Positions 23,225 through 32,224 of a stretch of 64,000 nt of DNA are shown here, piece by piece. The DNA is from Candidula unifasciata (taxonomy: Eukaryota > Mollusca > Gastropoda > Stylommatophora > Geomitridae). Position 1 is the first letter of the stretch. Each line of letters starts with the position of its first letter. The stretch is from NCBI GenBank assembly GCA_905116865.2, contig CAJHNH020008447.1, positions 52,501 to 116,500 on the forward strand, written 5' to 3'. Under the pieces are notes generated by a model. The model did not search any database and was not told where the DNA came from. It saw only the letters and a list, made by a program, of their open reading frames with translations. Position numbers and translations under genes: made by a program.

Positions 23225-23467
23225 CTTCAAGTCATAATAATAATAATAAACAGAAGAAGAAGAAGAAATGGAGGAAGAAAGGAAAAAGAAGAAGCTGAAG
23301 GTAAAAAACGGAAGATTAGGAGTTAGAAGAAGAGCAGAGAGGAGGAAGAAGAGACTCATGGTGACAAAGAACAAGGAAACAAAACCGGAAGCAGGAGTTG
23401 GATAGAGGAAGTACAATTAGTGTCTTCGTCACATGCAGAAACTTGCTTATAGTGTTGTTAATGTGTG

Positions 23468-23471
<4 letters not shown>

Positions 23472-23529
<58 letters not shown>

Positions 23530-23588
23530 CAGTGTACCAACTCCTCTTCCTCCGTTTTTTTCCTTCTGTTTCTTCTTTTTCCTTCCTT

Positions 23589-23671
<83 letters not shown>
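23472..23671. repeat. two (TA)n arrays split by a pyrimidine spacer
   Basis: TA runs at about 23472-23526 and 23592-23671 surround ggccagtgtaccaactcctc and a TTCC-rich spacer. The Ile-Tyr frames are artefacts. Confidence 0.95.
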
Positions 23672-23674
<3 letters not shown>

Positions 23675-23689
23675 CACTTGCCAATGACA

Positions 23690-23865
23690 GACCACTGGAA
23701 ATGTGCGTGGAAAGAGATACAGGGCGAGAATATTATTTGCAGCCTTTTGTCATGGCATGGAGGAGTGTCAATACACAAACTGATCCATGCAGATGCGGAT
23801 CTCAGATTGTGGTAAGGCATGATCCTAAACCAGTCAGCAAGGCTTTTGATGATGACGATATATTG
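23690..23865 (+). pseudogene. LINE-R 3' tail
   Basis: Encodes [20 protein letters not shown] followed by LRLW, matching AWHGGVSEHELIHAAGDRRLW of the - strand copy. It ends in a GAT-rich tail, ttttgatgatgacgat. Only the last 170 bp are present, next to a TA array. Confidence 0.7.
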
Positions 23866-23929
23866 TCTACATGCTTTTGATTACTTTAAATCAAATCCAC
23901 AGATAGCTGATTTACAAAAACAAAAACCG

Positions 23930-24120
23930 TTTGTCTATTGGGAGCCTGGAGTTCGAATTCGCATTGAGATAAACTTTTTTGTTTTTTTTGTTAACCATGA
24001 CTCTTAGTTGGAAACAAAAGTGGTACATGGTAAGTGAAGCTGGTCGACATGATGCTGATCCCATCACCGCCAAGTGCCAATTAATGTGTGAAAAAATGAG
24101 TCAAGTATCATATATCCGAA
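23930..24120 (+). mobile_element. SINE-B copy, diverged
   Basis: B-box-like gcctggagttcgaattcgca, then aagctggtcgacatgatgct, then gatcccatcaccgccaagtg match SINE-B. The 3' end has been lost beside a TA array. Confidence 0.6.
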
Positions 24121-24155
24121 GCAACACTGGCTTTAAAAAATAATTTAGTTGTCTA

Positions 24156-24157
24156 TA

Positions 24158-24222
<65 letters not shown>

Positions 24223-24232
24223 TATATATATT
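24156..24232. repeat. (TA)n microsatellite
   Basis: TA run with one aaaa interruption near 24216. Confidence 0.93.
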
Positions 24233-24789
24233 TTTATTGTTTTTCATAAACACTGAAGTGGTCTACAGGCTTTCGCTCTGTTATAACTTTAGCTGCGCTT
24301 TGATGGTCACACGTTAGAAAATAAAAGTCAGTATAATCGTTTGACCTTCAAGTCATAACATGCGTTTACATTAGCTGTGATATTTTTTAAGGGTCAAATG
24401 TCAACACACATATCTTTAAATGGAACTTTAATGATAGCAATGTAGCAGGCCTGCAGAGAGAAATTACATGGATGGCAAAGTCAGAGCAGTCAGTAGCAAA
24501 AGTTGCAAATGTCAACATTGTGTTCATGTGAATTGAGTTCTGTGGAGTTAGCACTGCGGTAAAATGTAACACATATCAACTGAGGGGACAATATTATAGT
24601 GTATGCTGATGGATCATAAGGCGAGGTAAGGTATCTAAGCTAGTCAGTAGCAGAAGATCTCATTTAAAAAAAAAACATATTCAACCCCACATCCACGATG
24701 AGAATGTACGCGGAGGCTGCCATTTTAGCTCCAGGGGGCTTTTAAAAAGGTTTTATGTTGGTAAGGCAGTATAGTAACAAGTCACAGAG

Positions 24790-25052
24790 AAACAGTTCTA
24801 AATTACATACGAAGACATCAATTCAAACGGATTGCTCACTTTGAGAGAATGCTAATAATGCTATACCATACAAGGCATACACGAAAAGAGAACAATGACA
24901 TAGAGCACTAGGTAGACCAAGAACAAGATGGAAAGATACCATAAAAAAAACTTCTATAACAGGACGATATGTCTCTTGTGGAAGCGGCCAAAAAAGCAAA
25001 TAAACAAGACCTTATATTTCCATCGACGCCCAAGGTGATAACATGGAATTAA
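24790..25052 (+). pseudogene. LINE 3' end leading into GAA tract
   Basis: Frames encode YIRRHQFKRIAHFERM and GRPRTRWKDTIKK, the common terminal motifs of LINE proteins, then pass through aagacgaagaagaag into the GAA array. Several frameshifts. Confidence 0.6.
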
Positions 25053-25230
25053 AGAAGAAGACGAAGAAGAAGAAGAAGAAGAAGAAGAAGAAGAAGAAGA
25101 AGAAGAAGAAGAAGAAGAAGAAGAAGAAGAAGAAGAAGAAGAAGAAGAAGAAGAAGAAGAAGAAGAAGAAGAAGAAGAAGAAGGAGGAGGAGGAGGAGAA
25201 GGAGGAGGAGGAGGAAGAAGATGAAAAAAA
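25053..25230. repeat. (GAA)n microsatellite, expanded LINE tail
   Basis: About 130 bp of GAA followed by GGA-rich units. It directly follows the 3' end of the LINE at 24790-25052. Confidence 0.93.
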
Positions 25231-25247
25231 GAAGAAAAATGAGAAGG

Positions 25248-25560
25248 GTCAGCATAGAAAACATGAACATCTAGGCTGAGCAAGAATAATATGGATATGA
25301 ACTGTGGGCAAAATAGTCATGAATATTTGGAGTGGGCAAAAGAATTATGAACATCTAGGATAGGCAAGGAAAACCCGGATATCTAGGGGGTTGGGTGCGG
25401 GTGGGGGGGGGGATGAAAACATGGATATCTAGGGTGGACAATGGAAATATGGATATCTAGGAAGTGCAAGAGATATATGAATTTCTAGGATAGGCAAGGG
25501 AAACATGGATATCTAGGGTGAACAAGGGAAATATAGGCATCTAATGTGGGCACGGGGATT
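25248..25560. repeat. 28-bp minisatellite, second locus
   Basis: About 11 units of the family at 19130-19620, for example atctagggtggacaatggaa plus 8 bases, atctaggaagtgcaagagat plus 8 and ttctaggataggcaagggaa plus 8. A poly-G stretch interrupts it near 25405. Confidence 0.85.
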
Positions 25561-25999
25561 AAAGAAACAGGTGTCAGTAGTACTGAAACATTACCAGCAA
25601 AGCTAGGCAAGAAAAACGTGAAAACGCAGACTGAAACTGGAAGCATGAATGTCTAAGCAGATCAAGGAAAATATGATGAAACGCTTCATATATAATCGTC
25701 CGAGCACGAAGGATTCAAATCAATGATCACGTGACTCCTCGTCTGATTTCGAAAACTCATTTCGCATTTGCAGGGTTTAACTATCCCGCCCTTTACTTTT
25801 AATTCCTTTATCAATATTTGCAAGTGACGCATGTGGGTCAAGAGGCTCCATTAATAAGAGCTAATGGAGAATAGTTCATAGCCCCGAACGACAATGTCGA
25901 ATAGAGAACAGTTATAGGTGTTTTATTTGGTGGAAGTCGATCTACTTGAGGCCAGGAACCAAGAGTGTGAATATCAAACACCATATACTTGAAGATTAT

Positions 26000-26114
26000 G
26001 TGCACACAAATATTAGTTTCTGGAAGAAGACAAAAGTCCAGGCATACAAAGTCCAGAAGTGGACAAAATATCAAAATATCAAAATATTTCACAGGAGTTT
26101 ACAGCTGCTGAGCG
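26000..26114 (+). mobile_element. repeat F copy with GAA tail
   Basis: The block gaagacaaaagtccaggcat, then ggagtttacagctgctgagc, then gcaaagaagaggaag matches repeat F at 2195-2260 and runs directly into a GAA tract. Confidence 0.6.
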
Positions 26115-26276
26115 CAAAGAAGAGGAAGAGGAGGAGGAGGAAGAAGAAGAAGAAGAAGAAGAAGAAGAAGAAGAAGAAGAAGAAGAAGAAGAAGAAGAAG
26201 AAGAAGAAGAAGAAGAAGAAGAAGAAGAAGAAAAAGAGTACGCAGATACAAAAGAAGAAGAAGAAGAAAAAGAATA
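26115..26276. repeat. (GAA)n microsatellite
   Basis: GAA array with GGA units at its left end and AAAGAG interruptions at its right end. It is the apparent tail of the repeat F copy to its left. Confidence 0.93.
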
Positions 26277-26392
26277 GGCAGATAAACAAGAACAAGAAGA
26301 AGTTTAAAAAAGGAAGGTCACACACTCGCACACAAAAATACCCATAGGATCAAAGTAAGAAGACAGACTCAGATACACTCGTCGCTTGGTGT

Positions 26393-26669
26393 ACAAATGA
26401 ATGAGAAGAACAGATACACAAATCGATAGCCGAAGCATCCGGCTTGACTGATCAGAGATCGCATTTAATAACGAAACGGTGAAGCTGTTATCACTCGCAA
26501 CTGTTAGTATCAAGGGCGGAGTAATAAGACAAGAGCGCACGCATAGCAAAATCAATAGCGGGTCGTTAAGGTGGTTTCCGCTAAGATCAGGTAGCAGACA
26601 ATGAAACAACAGGGTCCGGTCTAATAGAGGAAGTCACAGCGCGATTTTCCAACACGATTTGTATTTCCA
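26393..26669. repeat. repeat G, copy 1
   Basis: About 270 bp shared with 30383-30655. Common blocks include gtgaagctgttatcac, gacaagagcgcacgca, gcaaaatcaata, ggtggtttccgc and caacacgatttgtatttc. A partial third copy is at 27944-28060. No protein or tRNA-like part recognised. Confidence 0.75.
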
Positions 26670-26816
26670 ACAGAAGTAGTTTGACATTTCATGTCTGACA
26701 TGGAATGACCATAGCTACATGATGATTTGTGGGGGAGAGGGGGGGGGGAGGGGGGTGGGGGCTAAAAAAACAGAAAGGGAAAGAGGGGGGGGGGAGGGGG
26801 TGGTGGGAGGCAATTA

Positions 26817-27680
26817 TGCCTCTAGAATGAACTTCACTGCCTTTTGTAATTCACTTAGCGACCTGTAATGTTTGGCTTTCGCCAGTGTCTGTTTGGGCCA
26901 GAAGTTTTGCCTGGATATGTTGTATTTGGAACAATGTTGGAGGATGCGATCTGTTGTCTCGGGTGCCAGTCCAAATTTGCACATTGCTGATTCTTTTTCT
27001 TCTCCTTCTCTTCCACCATTTACCTCATCGAGGTGTTAAGAGAAGATGTAAGAATCGTTTGTGTCCTTTTCCCAATGCATTGTACAAGTTGGTGTTCATT
27101 TCCGCTAGGTTGACTCTGATAATATCGCTTCATCTCTTGCGTGGTCTTTCCCTTGCTCTGTGTTCATTATATTTCTTCAGCGTGTCTCTCTGTGGCAGTT
27201 AGTACCAGGGCCATCTCTTCAGTTGGCCTCCTATATTTACCTTGGGCATCGCCGTGTGTATAAATTCCACCGGTTTGCCAGACCTGTCGAAGATTAATGT
27301 TTAACTGAACACTCTTCCTGATGAACACAATATTTACATTTCCTACATTTTAGAACATAGATGTATCACATGTTTCCACATAAACACATAGAATTGTGAT
27401 TGGCTGATTCGCCGATCTTAAATTGTGTGTACATATAGCTGCGAAGTCGATTGAGCCCTGTTTTAAGGCTTAAATGGTGACTCGCTTTGCTCTGTCCATA
27501 ATATGGTTATAGTATAGTATTTTAGACACATTATGTAGTCATAGCTATCACGAATATTATCATATAACGCTTTCTTTTTATTTCTAAGAGGTACCGCATC
27601 CAACCACTTGCTCCACATGCTCCAATGGTTTTCCGTTAGTTTGATGGTCGGACTAAGCAGAGACCGTATCATGAGCATAT
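26817..27680 (-). pseudogene. LINE-H C-terminus, interrupted
   Basis: On the - strand, ENHWSMWSKWLDAVPLRNKK, a decayed FRLRTG-NRLRSYMYTQF segment near 27430-27480, then AMCKFGLAPETTDRILQHCS and WPKQTLAKAKHYRSLSELQK follow the order seen at 15225-15619. The segment 27003-27340 between them belongs to another insertion. Confidence 0.7.
27003..27340 (-). pseudogene. nested LINE 3' end within LINE-H
   Basis: On the - strand it encodes IIRVNLAEMNTNLYNALGKG then HKRFLHLLLTPR, and ends in a purine-rich tail, ggaagagaaggagaagaaaa. It separates two halves of the LINE-H coding sequence, so it inserted later. Target duplications were not identified. Confidence 0.6.
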
Positions 27681-27943
27681 AATTCTAATAATTTAGCATA
27701 TGAAAATACATATCTTACTACTGATGGGGAAACAAATGTAAAAAATAGTTCGCACAAACACACACACATAAATTAAAATGTACGGAGAAGCTTATATATG
27801 CAATGACGTGCCATAAGAAGATATTTCTGACGATACCATTAAAGAGAAAGAACAGATACACAGACTGCTACTTGAAGAAGCACCGCATACAAAATACAAC
27901 GCATCTGGTAAAGTAACTTCTAAGCTGACATCAACTGTCAATC

Positions 27944-28060
27944 ATGAAAACGGAGTATGACAAGAGCGCAAAATGAACATGAGTTCCTTGCGGTGAGCTC
28001 CGTTATGTCTGGTAGCAGACAATGGAAAAAACGCCCAGTCAGTTAGTGCATATAATGAAC
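27944..28060. repeat. repeat G, partial copy
   Basis: Shares acaagagcgcaaaat, gtgagctccgtta and tctggtagcagacaatgga with the two longer repeat G copies. Confidence 0.5.
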
Positions 28061-28133
28061 AAACAATGAATTCAATGGCACTTATACAAATTAATAAAAA
28101 TATAGAACAAACAAAACAATAGCAAGTTATAGC

Positions 28134-28212
28134 TACCATGCCGGTAATATAACGTGTCATCTCCTAATGACGACAGTGCCTCGCTAAATACAGAAATACT
28201 GTATACTTAGAC
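28134..28212. repeat. 79-bp segment, duplicated at 28589
   Basis: Starts taccatgccggtaatataac and ends gtatacttagac. An almost identical copy (one substitution, g to a) lies 455 bp downstream between two TC arrays. Confidence 0.95.
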
Positions 28213-28531
28213 ACCTGACCGAATTTCCTCCCCCACCCCCCCTCCCCCCCCCCCCCCCCCCTTACCCACCCGCCCCTTTTTTCGTGAAAAAAATGGTCTC
28301 ATTAACTATATCTGACGTACGGTTTAGGCCTACAACTGTGGAATACAAATATAATTCAGCTTAAACCAATGACGTGGTACCATAGGCAGGACCATCTTAA
28401 CGCATGAGCTGGCTGGGTACATTCACGGGGTCTCCACGATCATAGAGGCTGCCTGCTAATCTCTGTATCTAAAGTGATTTGCCATAAACAAAAACATATA
28501 TCATGTGTAATATAAAACCGTAATATGTTTT

Positions 28532-28535
<4 letters not shown>

Positions 28536-28591
<56 letters not shown>

Positions 28592-28666
28592 CATGCCGGT
28601 AATATAACGTGTCATCTCCTAATGACGACAGTACCTCGCTAAATACAGAAATACTGTATACTTAGA

Positions 28667-28744
<78 letters not shown>
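28536..28744. repeat. two (TC)n arrays around a duplicated 79-bp insert
   Basis: TC arrays at 28536-28588 and 28669-28744 enclose 28589-28667, which repeats 28134-28212 with 78 of 79 bases equal. The junctions are clean on both sides. Confidence 0.95.
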
Positions 28745-28747
<3 letters not shown>

Positions 28748-30060
28748 ATATGGAACATTCCTTTGTTGTCCATCCCCATCTTTATTCTCATGGATCAAAG
28801 AATCTGACAGCCATTGTTGTTGAGTTTCTTAATGAGAATCAGAATGCCTCAGATATGATTAGAGGATATACTCGATTGCAAGCGTAGATTCAGCTATGGT
28901 TCCTACGCTGGATACAGTTTTTAAAATATTTTAACTTTGTTCAGCATTTGAATTCATTTTGTTGTTGTTGCTGATTATACTTATTGGTAGAGTGTACTGA
29001 CATCCTCTTTAGGACAAAATTGTGTGATCAAGCGTTTATCTGACACGTGATAGTCAGCAAAGTTTAATGTGCATACTCTGTATGGAGGCTTCAAGAAACA
29101 AAACTTGGTCTGGATTCCCTATCAGCTGACAATGAACAAATGGTGAATACAAAGAAGGAGGCAAAGAAATTATAACGTAGAAAAAAAAAAGGAAGCTTGT
29201 AAACATTCCATCTCAAAATCTTTTGGAATTACATGCTGGAAAGAATTAATAAAACAAGCAATGTTCTACAGTTATTAGATATGAATATTACTGTTGCCAT
29301 GAATCTTCTTGAATTTAGTTTCGCCGTTCAGCTTCTGACATAAGTGCGTGGCGCGACACTCTGAACTGCTGATAAGGGACAGTGATGGATATTTTGCGTG
29401 GTTTTCGTTGGCACAGAAACAGAGCAGCTATAGGGTGACGTGTCTTCTGTGAAGTGGAAACTGCAATTACCCGATTACCTGACTCTTGAGTCTTTAAAAA
29501 TTTATATCCAGAAAACTAGAGACCAATTGAATATAATTTCGTAGCCAGGAGTATATGTCCAGATACAGATTACAGTAAAGGTGAAAAACCCCAAAGACAA
29601 CCAACTCTTAACCAATACAATTTCTGCTCTGGATACTAATCTTTATACTGACAATGTATGCAGAGGCTTATTCGCAGAATGACAATCCATTGCTTCTGAT
29701 AAGCTTAGAAAACAGTGTAAACATCTGGCTAATATGCATCACACAAGCCTTGATTATAATAACCTTTTAAATGTGTGAGTATATCAAGCACTTAATGGCT
29801 CTTAATAAAAATTGTGAGACTCTTCCTTCACCGTTCAGAGAGATAATTTTCGACAGTCTGCAGTCTATTTTTCCGAATGTTGAAACTGCGACCAGAGTGT
29901 GAATATGAATGATTGTAGCCTGTTGGTCAGCAGAGGGAAGGATATTTCATGCTTGTCATGTTGAAGTGTATACCGTCAGTTCCACCTTAGCAACGTATTA
30001 GACGCTCTGGACAATGAACACTCACAGAAATAGGTTTTAAAATGTAGTCTGTTCTTAAGG
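28745..30060 (+). pseudogene. degraded hAT/DUF4371-type transposase
   Basis: Scattered frames give NVLQLLDMNITVAMNLLE near 29260-29310, LRKQCKHLANMHHTSLDYNN near 29700-29760, and SPFREIIFDSLQSIFPNVET near 29830-29885. This order resembles the C-terminal half of DUF4371/ZMYM-like hAT proteins, which ends in the dimerisation region. There are many stops. Repeat H (29315-29484) sits inside it. The assignment is by pattern only. Confidence 0.4.
29315..29484. repeat. repeat H, copy 1
   Basis: Shares agtttcgccgttcagcttct, gcgtggcgcgacactctgaa, ttttcgttggcacagaaaca and attacccgattac with 39645-39785. Unclassified. Confidence 0.75.
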
Positions 30061-30382
30061 AAATGGTCATCATTAATCGGGGCGGGGGGGGGGGGGGGGA
30101 GCCCTGCCAAATGTCAAGCATGAAAATACTTTAAGTCCCAAGGAACGTATCATACGTTCATAGGTTACTGTCTAGAAGCCCAATGATCGCATGATGCGCC
30201 GATTTTAGTCTCTTGACTACCCGTTGGGCCTGTGATGCTAAACCCTTTGGGATTCAAAGAGTTAAAGGAGTGCTAGATACTCCCCGATCTAGCTAACACA
30301 GTTGCTTAGAAAAGTGAAATACGACTGAAAAGAGAACGCTTGCAATAGAAATGAATGAGAAAAGCAAGTATCTCTAACAATA

Positions 30383-30655
30383 CAAATGAATAGGAAGAAC
30401 AGATCAACTGATTGATATCTGAAACTGTAGGCTGCCGGATCAGAAATCACATTCAGTAAAGAAACAGTGAAGCTGTTATCACACACACTAATCAGCAATG
30501 AGGGCGGGGTAAGACAAGAGCGCACGCAAAGCAAAATCAATACAAGTTCGTTACAGTGATTTCCGCCAGGTCAGGTAACAGACAATAAAGCAACAGTGTC
30601 CGGTCAAGTGGAGGATGTCGCAACGCGAGGGTATAACACGATTTGTATTTCTTGT
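30383..30655. repeat. repeat G, copy 2
   Basis: Colinear with 26393-26669 over its length with small indels. See that entry for shared blocks. Confidence 0.75.
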
Positions 30656-30814
30656 AGTGTTGAGAGAAAAAAAAAAGTAAATGAGCTTTCCTGTTTACGC
30701 CATTGGTGCATATGGCGTATTAGGCTAGGCTATAATTTGTAGAGACAATAATGCGCTCGATTGGTTGTGCCGTTAGAACGATACCCACCTTTATTGTCCA
30801 GGACAATTGAGGGT

Positions 30815-31042
30815 GTTGCGTATCCTTTACAGGACGTTGCAGAACCAACCCCAGCACTTTCTAGCTGTTGTGGGTTTTTTTCTAGGCAAATTTACGTTAA
30901 TTAGTTTGTCATTGCCACTGGACGGTCGGCTCTCAGTACCACGATCGAAACTATCGAAAGACAACCCGTCTGCAGCAGGGATTGAACCCGGCGCAACGAC
31001 ATTACGAAGAGCGTCCGCAACGCCTAAACCACAGATGTTGAC
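30815..31042 (-). mobile_element. SINE-A copy, older
   Basis: Inverse SINE-A with the 3' block gttgcgtatcctttacagga and the tRNA-like B-box on the - strand reading gccgggttcaatccc. More diverged than the copies at 1626 and 20086. Confidence 0.8.
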
Positions 31043-31213
31043 GCCCAGTACAATACCATGGACTAATGTTGCACTGGCTCTACCTAGTAACCAAGGCCAG
31101 TTTTAAAAAAAAAAAAAAAAACCTCCAATTATATCAAAGCGTCTATGATGCCAAGACATCCGTGGTGGCATGAACACGTCTATACACAACGCTGCCATGT
31201 TTACTCCCATTAT

Positions 31214-31432
31214 TATTTTTTTTTAGTATCCAGAAGCCATGAGTTGTTAACCCTTAGGCTCGGTATTGTGGATATCGCAACCCTTCGGCCTTGATTCCAT
31301 GATAAATACCGTAAATCTTGGAGAAATGTGGCTTTTCTGCCTACCCCCGGGCGTGAACCCGGACCACAAGGAGTTCGTCACACGGTCACCGAGCAGTCCG
31401 GTTTAGCCAACTATGCTAGCGAGCCGGGCATT
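31214..31432 (-). mobile_element. SINE-C copy
   Basis: On the - strand the head reads ccggctcgctagcatagttg, then gctaaaccggactgctcggt, with B-box-like gggttcacgcccggg. The body ends near gggttaacaactcatggctt. A forward copy lies at 46484-46700. Confidence 0.75.
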
Positions 31433-31504
31433 ACTCCCTTTTAAGGCTATGGTTCTTAAAAGGCTGGGTAGTATGAAATGATCATAGCTATACAATGTGT
31501 GTGT

Positions 31505-31675
31505 CGTTCAAACCCACAAAGACCTCATCAAGCGCGATCAACACCCGGTGACACTAAGTGACACCATTCGGATAAAGGATCATCCGGGCGCCAGTCTTAT
31601 AAAACCCGTTTAACCTCGAGGTTATATTAGGACTCCCCTACAGCTGCCAGAGTGTGGCTTTGAAATAATTAAAAA
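31505..31675. repeat. repeat I, copy 1
   Basis: About 170 bp shared with 38444-38625, 41787-41957 and 51355-51535, all in the same orientation. Shared pattern: acacccggtgacactaagtg, accattcggataaaggatca, cccgtttaacc, then gctttgaaataatt. Unclassified. Confidence 0.75.
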
Positions 31676-32085
31676 TGGCACCCCATATCAGAACGGTTTC
31701 CATAATTAGCGATACTATGTTTATTATACACTTTCATAAGGACCGCTCCGCACCATTAGCTCCCCGTGTGTATTCCATGACCCTATTGAGGGCGGGATGG
31801 GGTGAGTAGATCCATTCCTAACAAATAGTCTGATTACTAATGAACGGACGATAACATTGTCCAAAACAACTCTGTGTTCTGCAGGTACTACGCATATGAT
31901 GATGTTATCGTCTACGCATACAATCTATCTCACTTAACAACCCCAGAAATGTTATACATTTAGTACTGAGAGTTATTTACACTTGTTATTTGTCTATTGT
32001 GTTTCCTTCATTTTTTTTTCTTACTTAACCACATTTCTGCATTTTCCAGTTACATTGATGTATATTCGCTTTTCCTCTTCCACAG

Positions 32086-32224
32086 ACCTTCGACTTGTGT
32101 GTTGTGCTCATTTCGTTTGTGGTTGATTTAGTGTGCATGCAGATCATGCCACGTTACAAGATTCAGGACTTTGTTTTTATTCTGGCCTTTCTCTTACCAT
32201 GGAGGGTAATTCGTGTTGTCAATA
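32086..32224 (+). CDS. proton channel exon: S3, S3-S4 loop, S4
   Basis: The acceptor is tttcctcttccacag and the donor is AATA|gtgagtatc. The 139-bp exon encodes 46 codons plus one base. Residues 2-18 ([17 protein letters not shown]) are S3, with Asp14 matching the conserved S3 aspartate. Residues 29-46 form S4 and include [11 protein letters not shown]. Compared with vertebrate Hv1, arginines 2 and 3 are kept, arginine 1 is Leu37, and Pro38 precedes the Trp. No His is seen in the S3-S4 loop, where human Hv1 has a zinc ligand. Confidence 0.85.

Noticed and set aside
31780..31810. Possible donor site (gatggg|gtgagtag) of an upstream proton channel exon
   Set aside because: The preceding frames contain stops or no S2-like hydrophobic stretch with Glu and Lys, so it is not convincing as the S2 exon.
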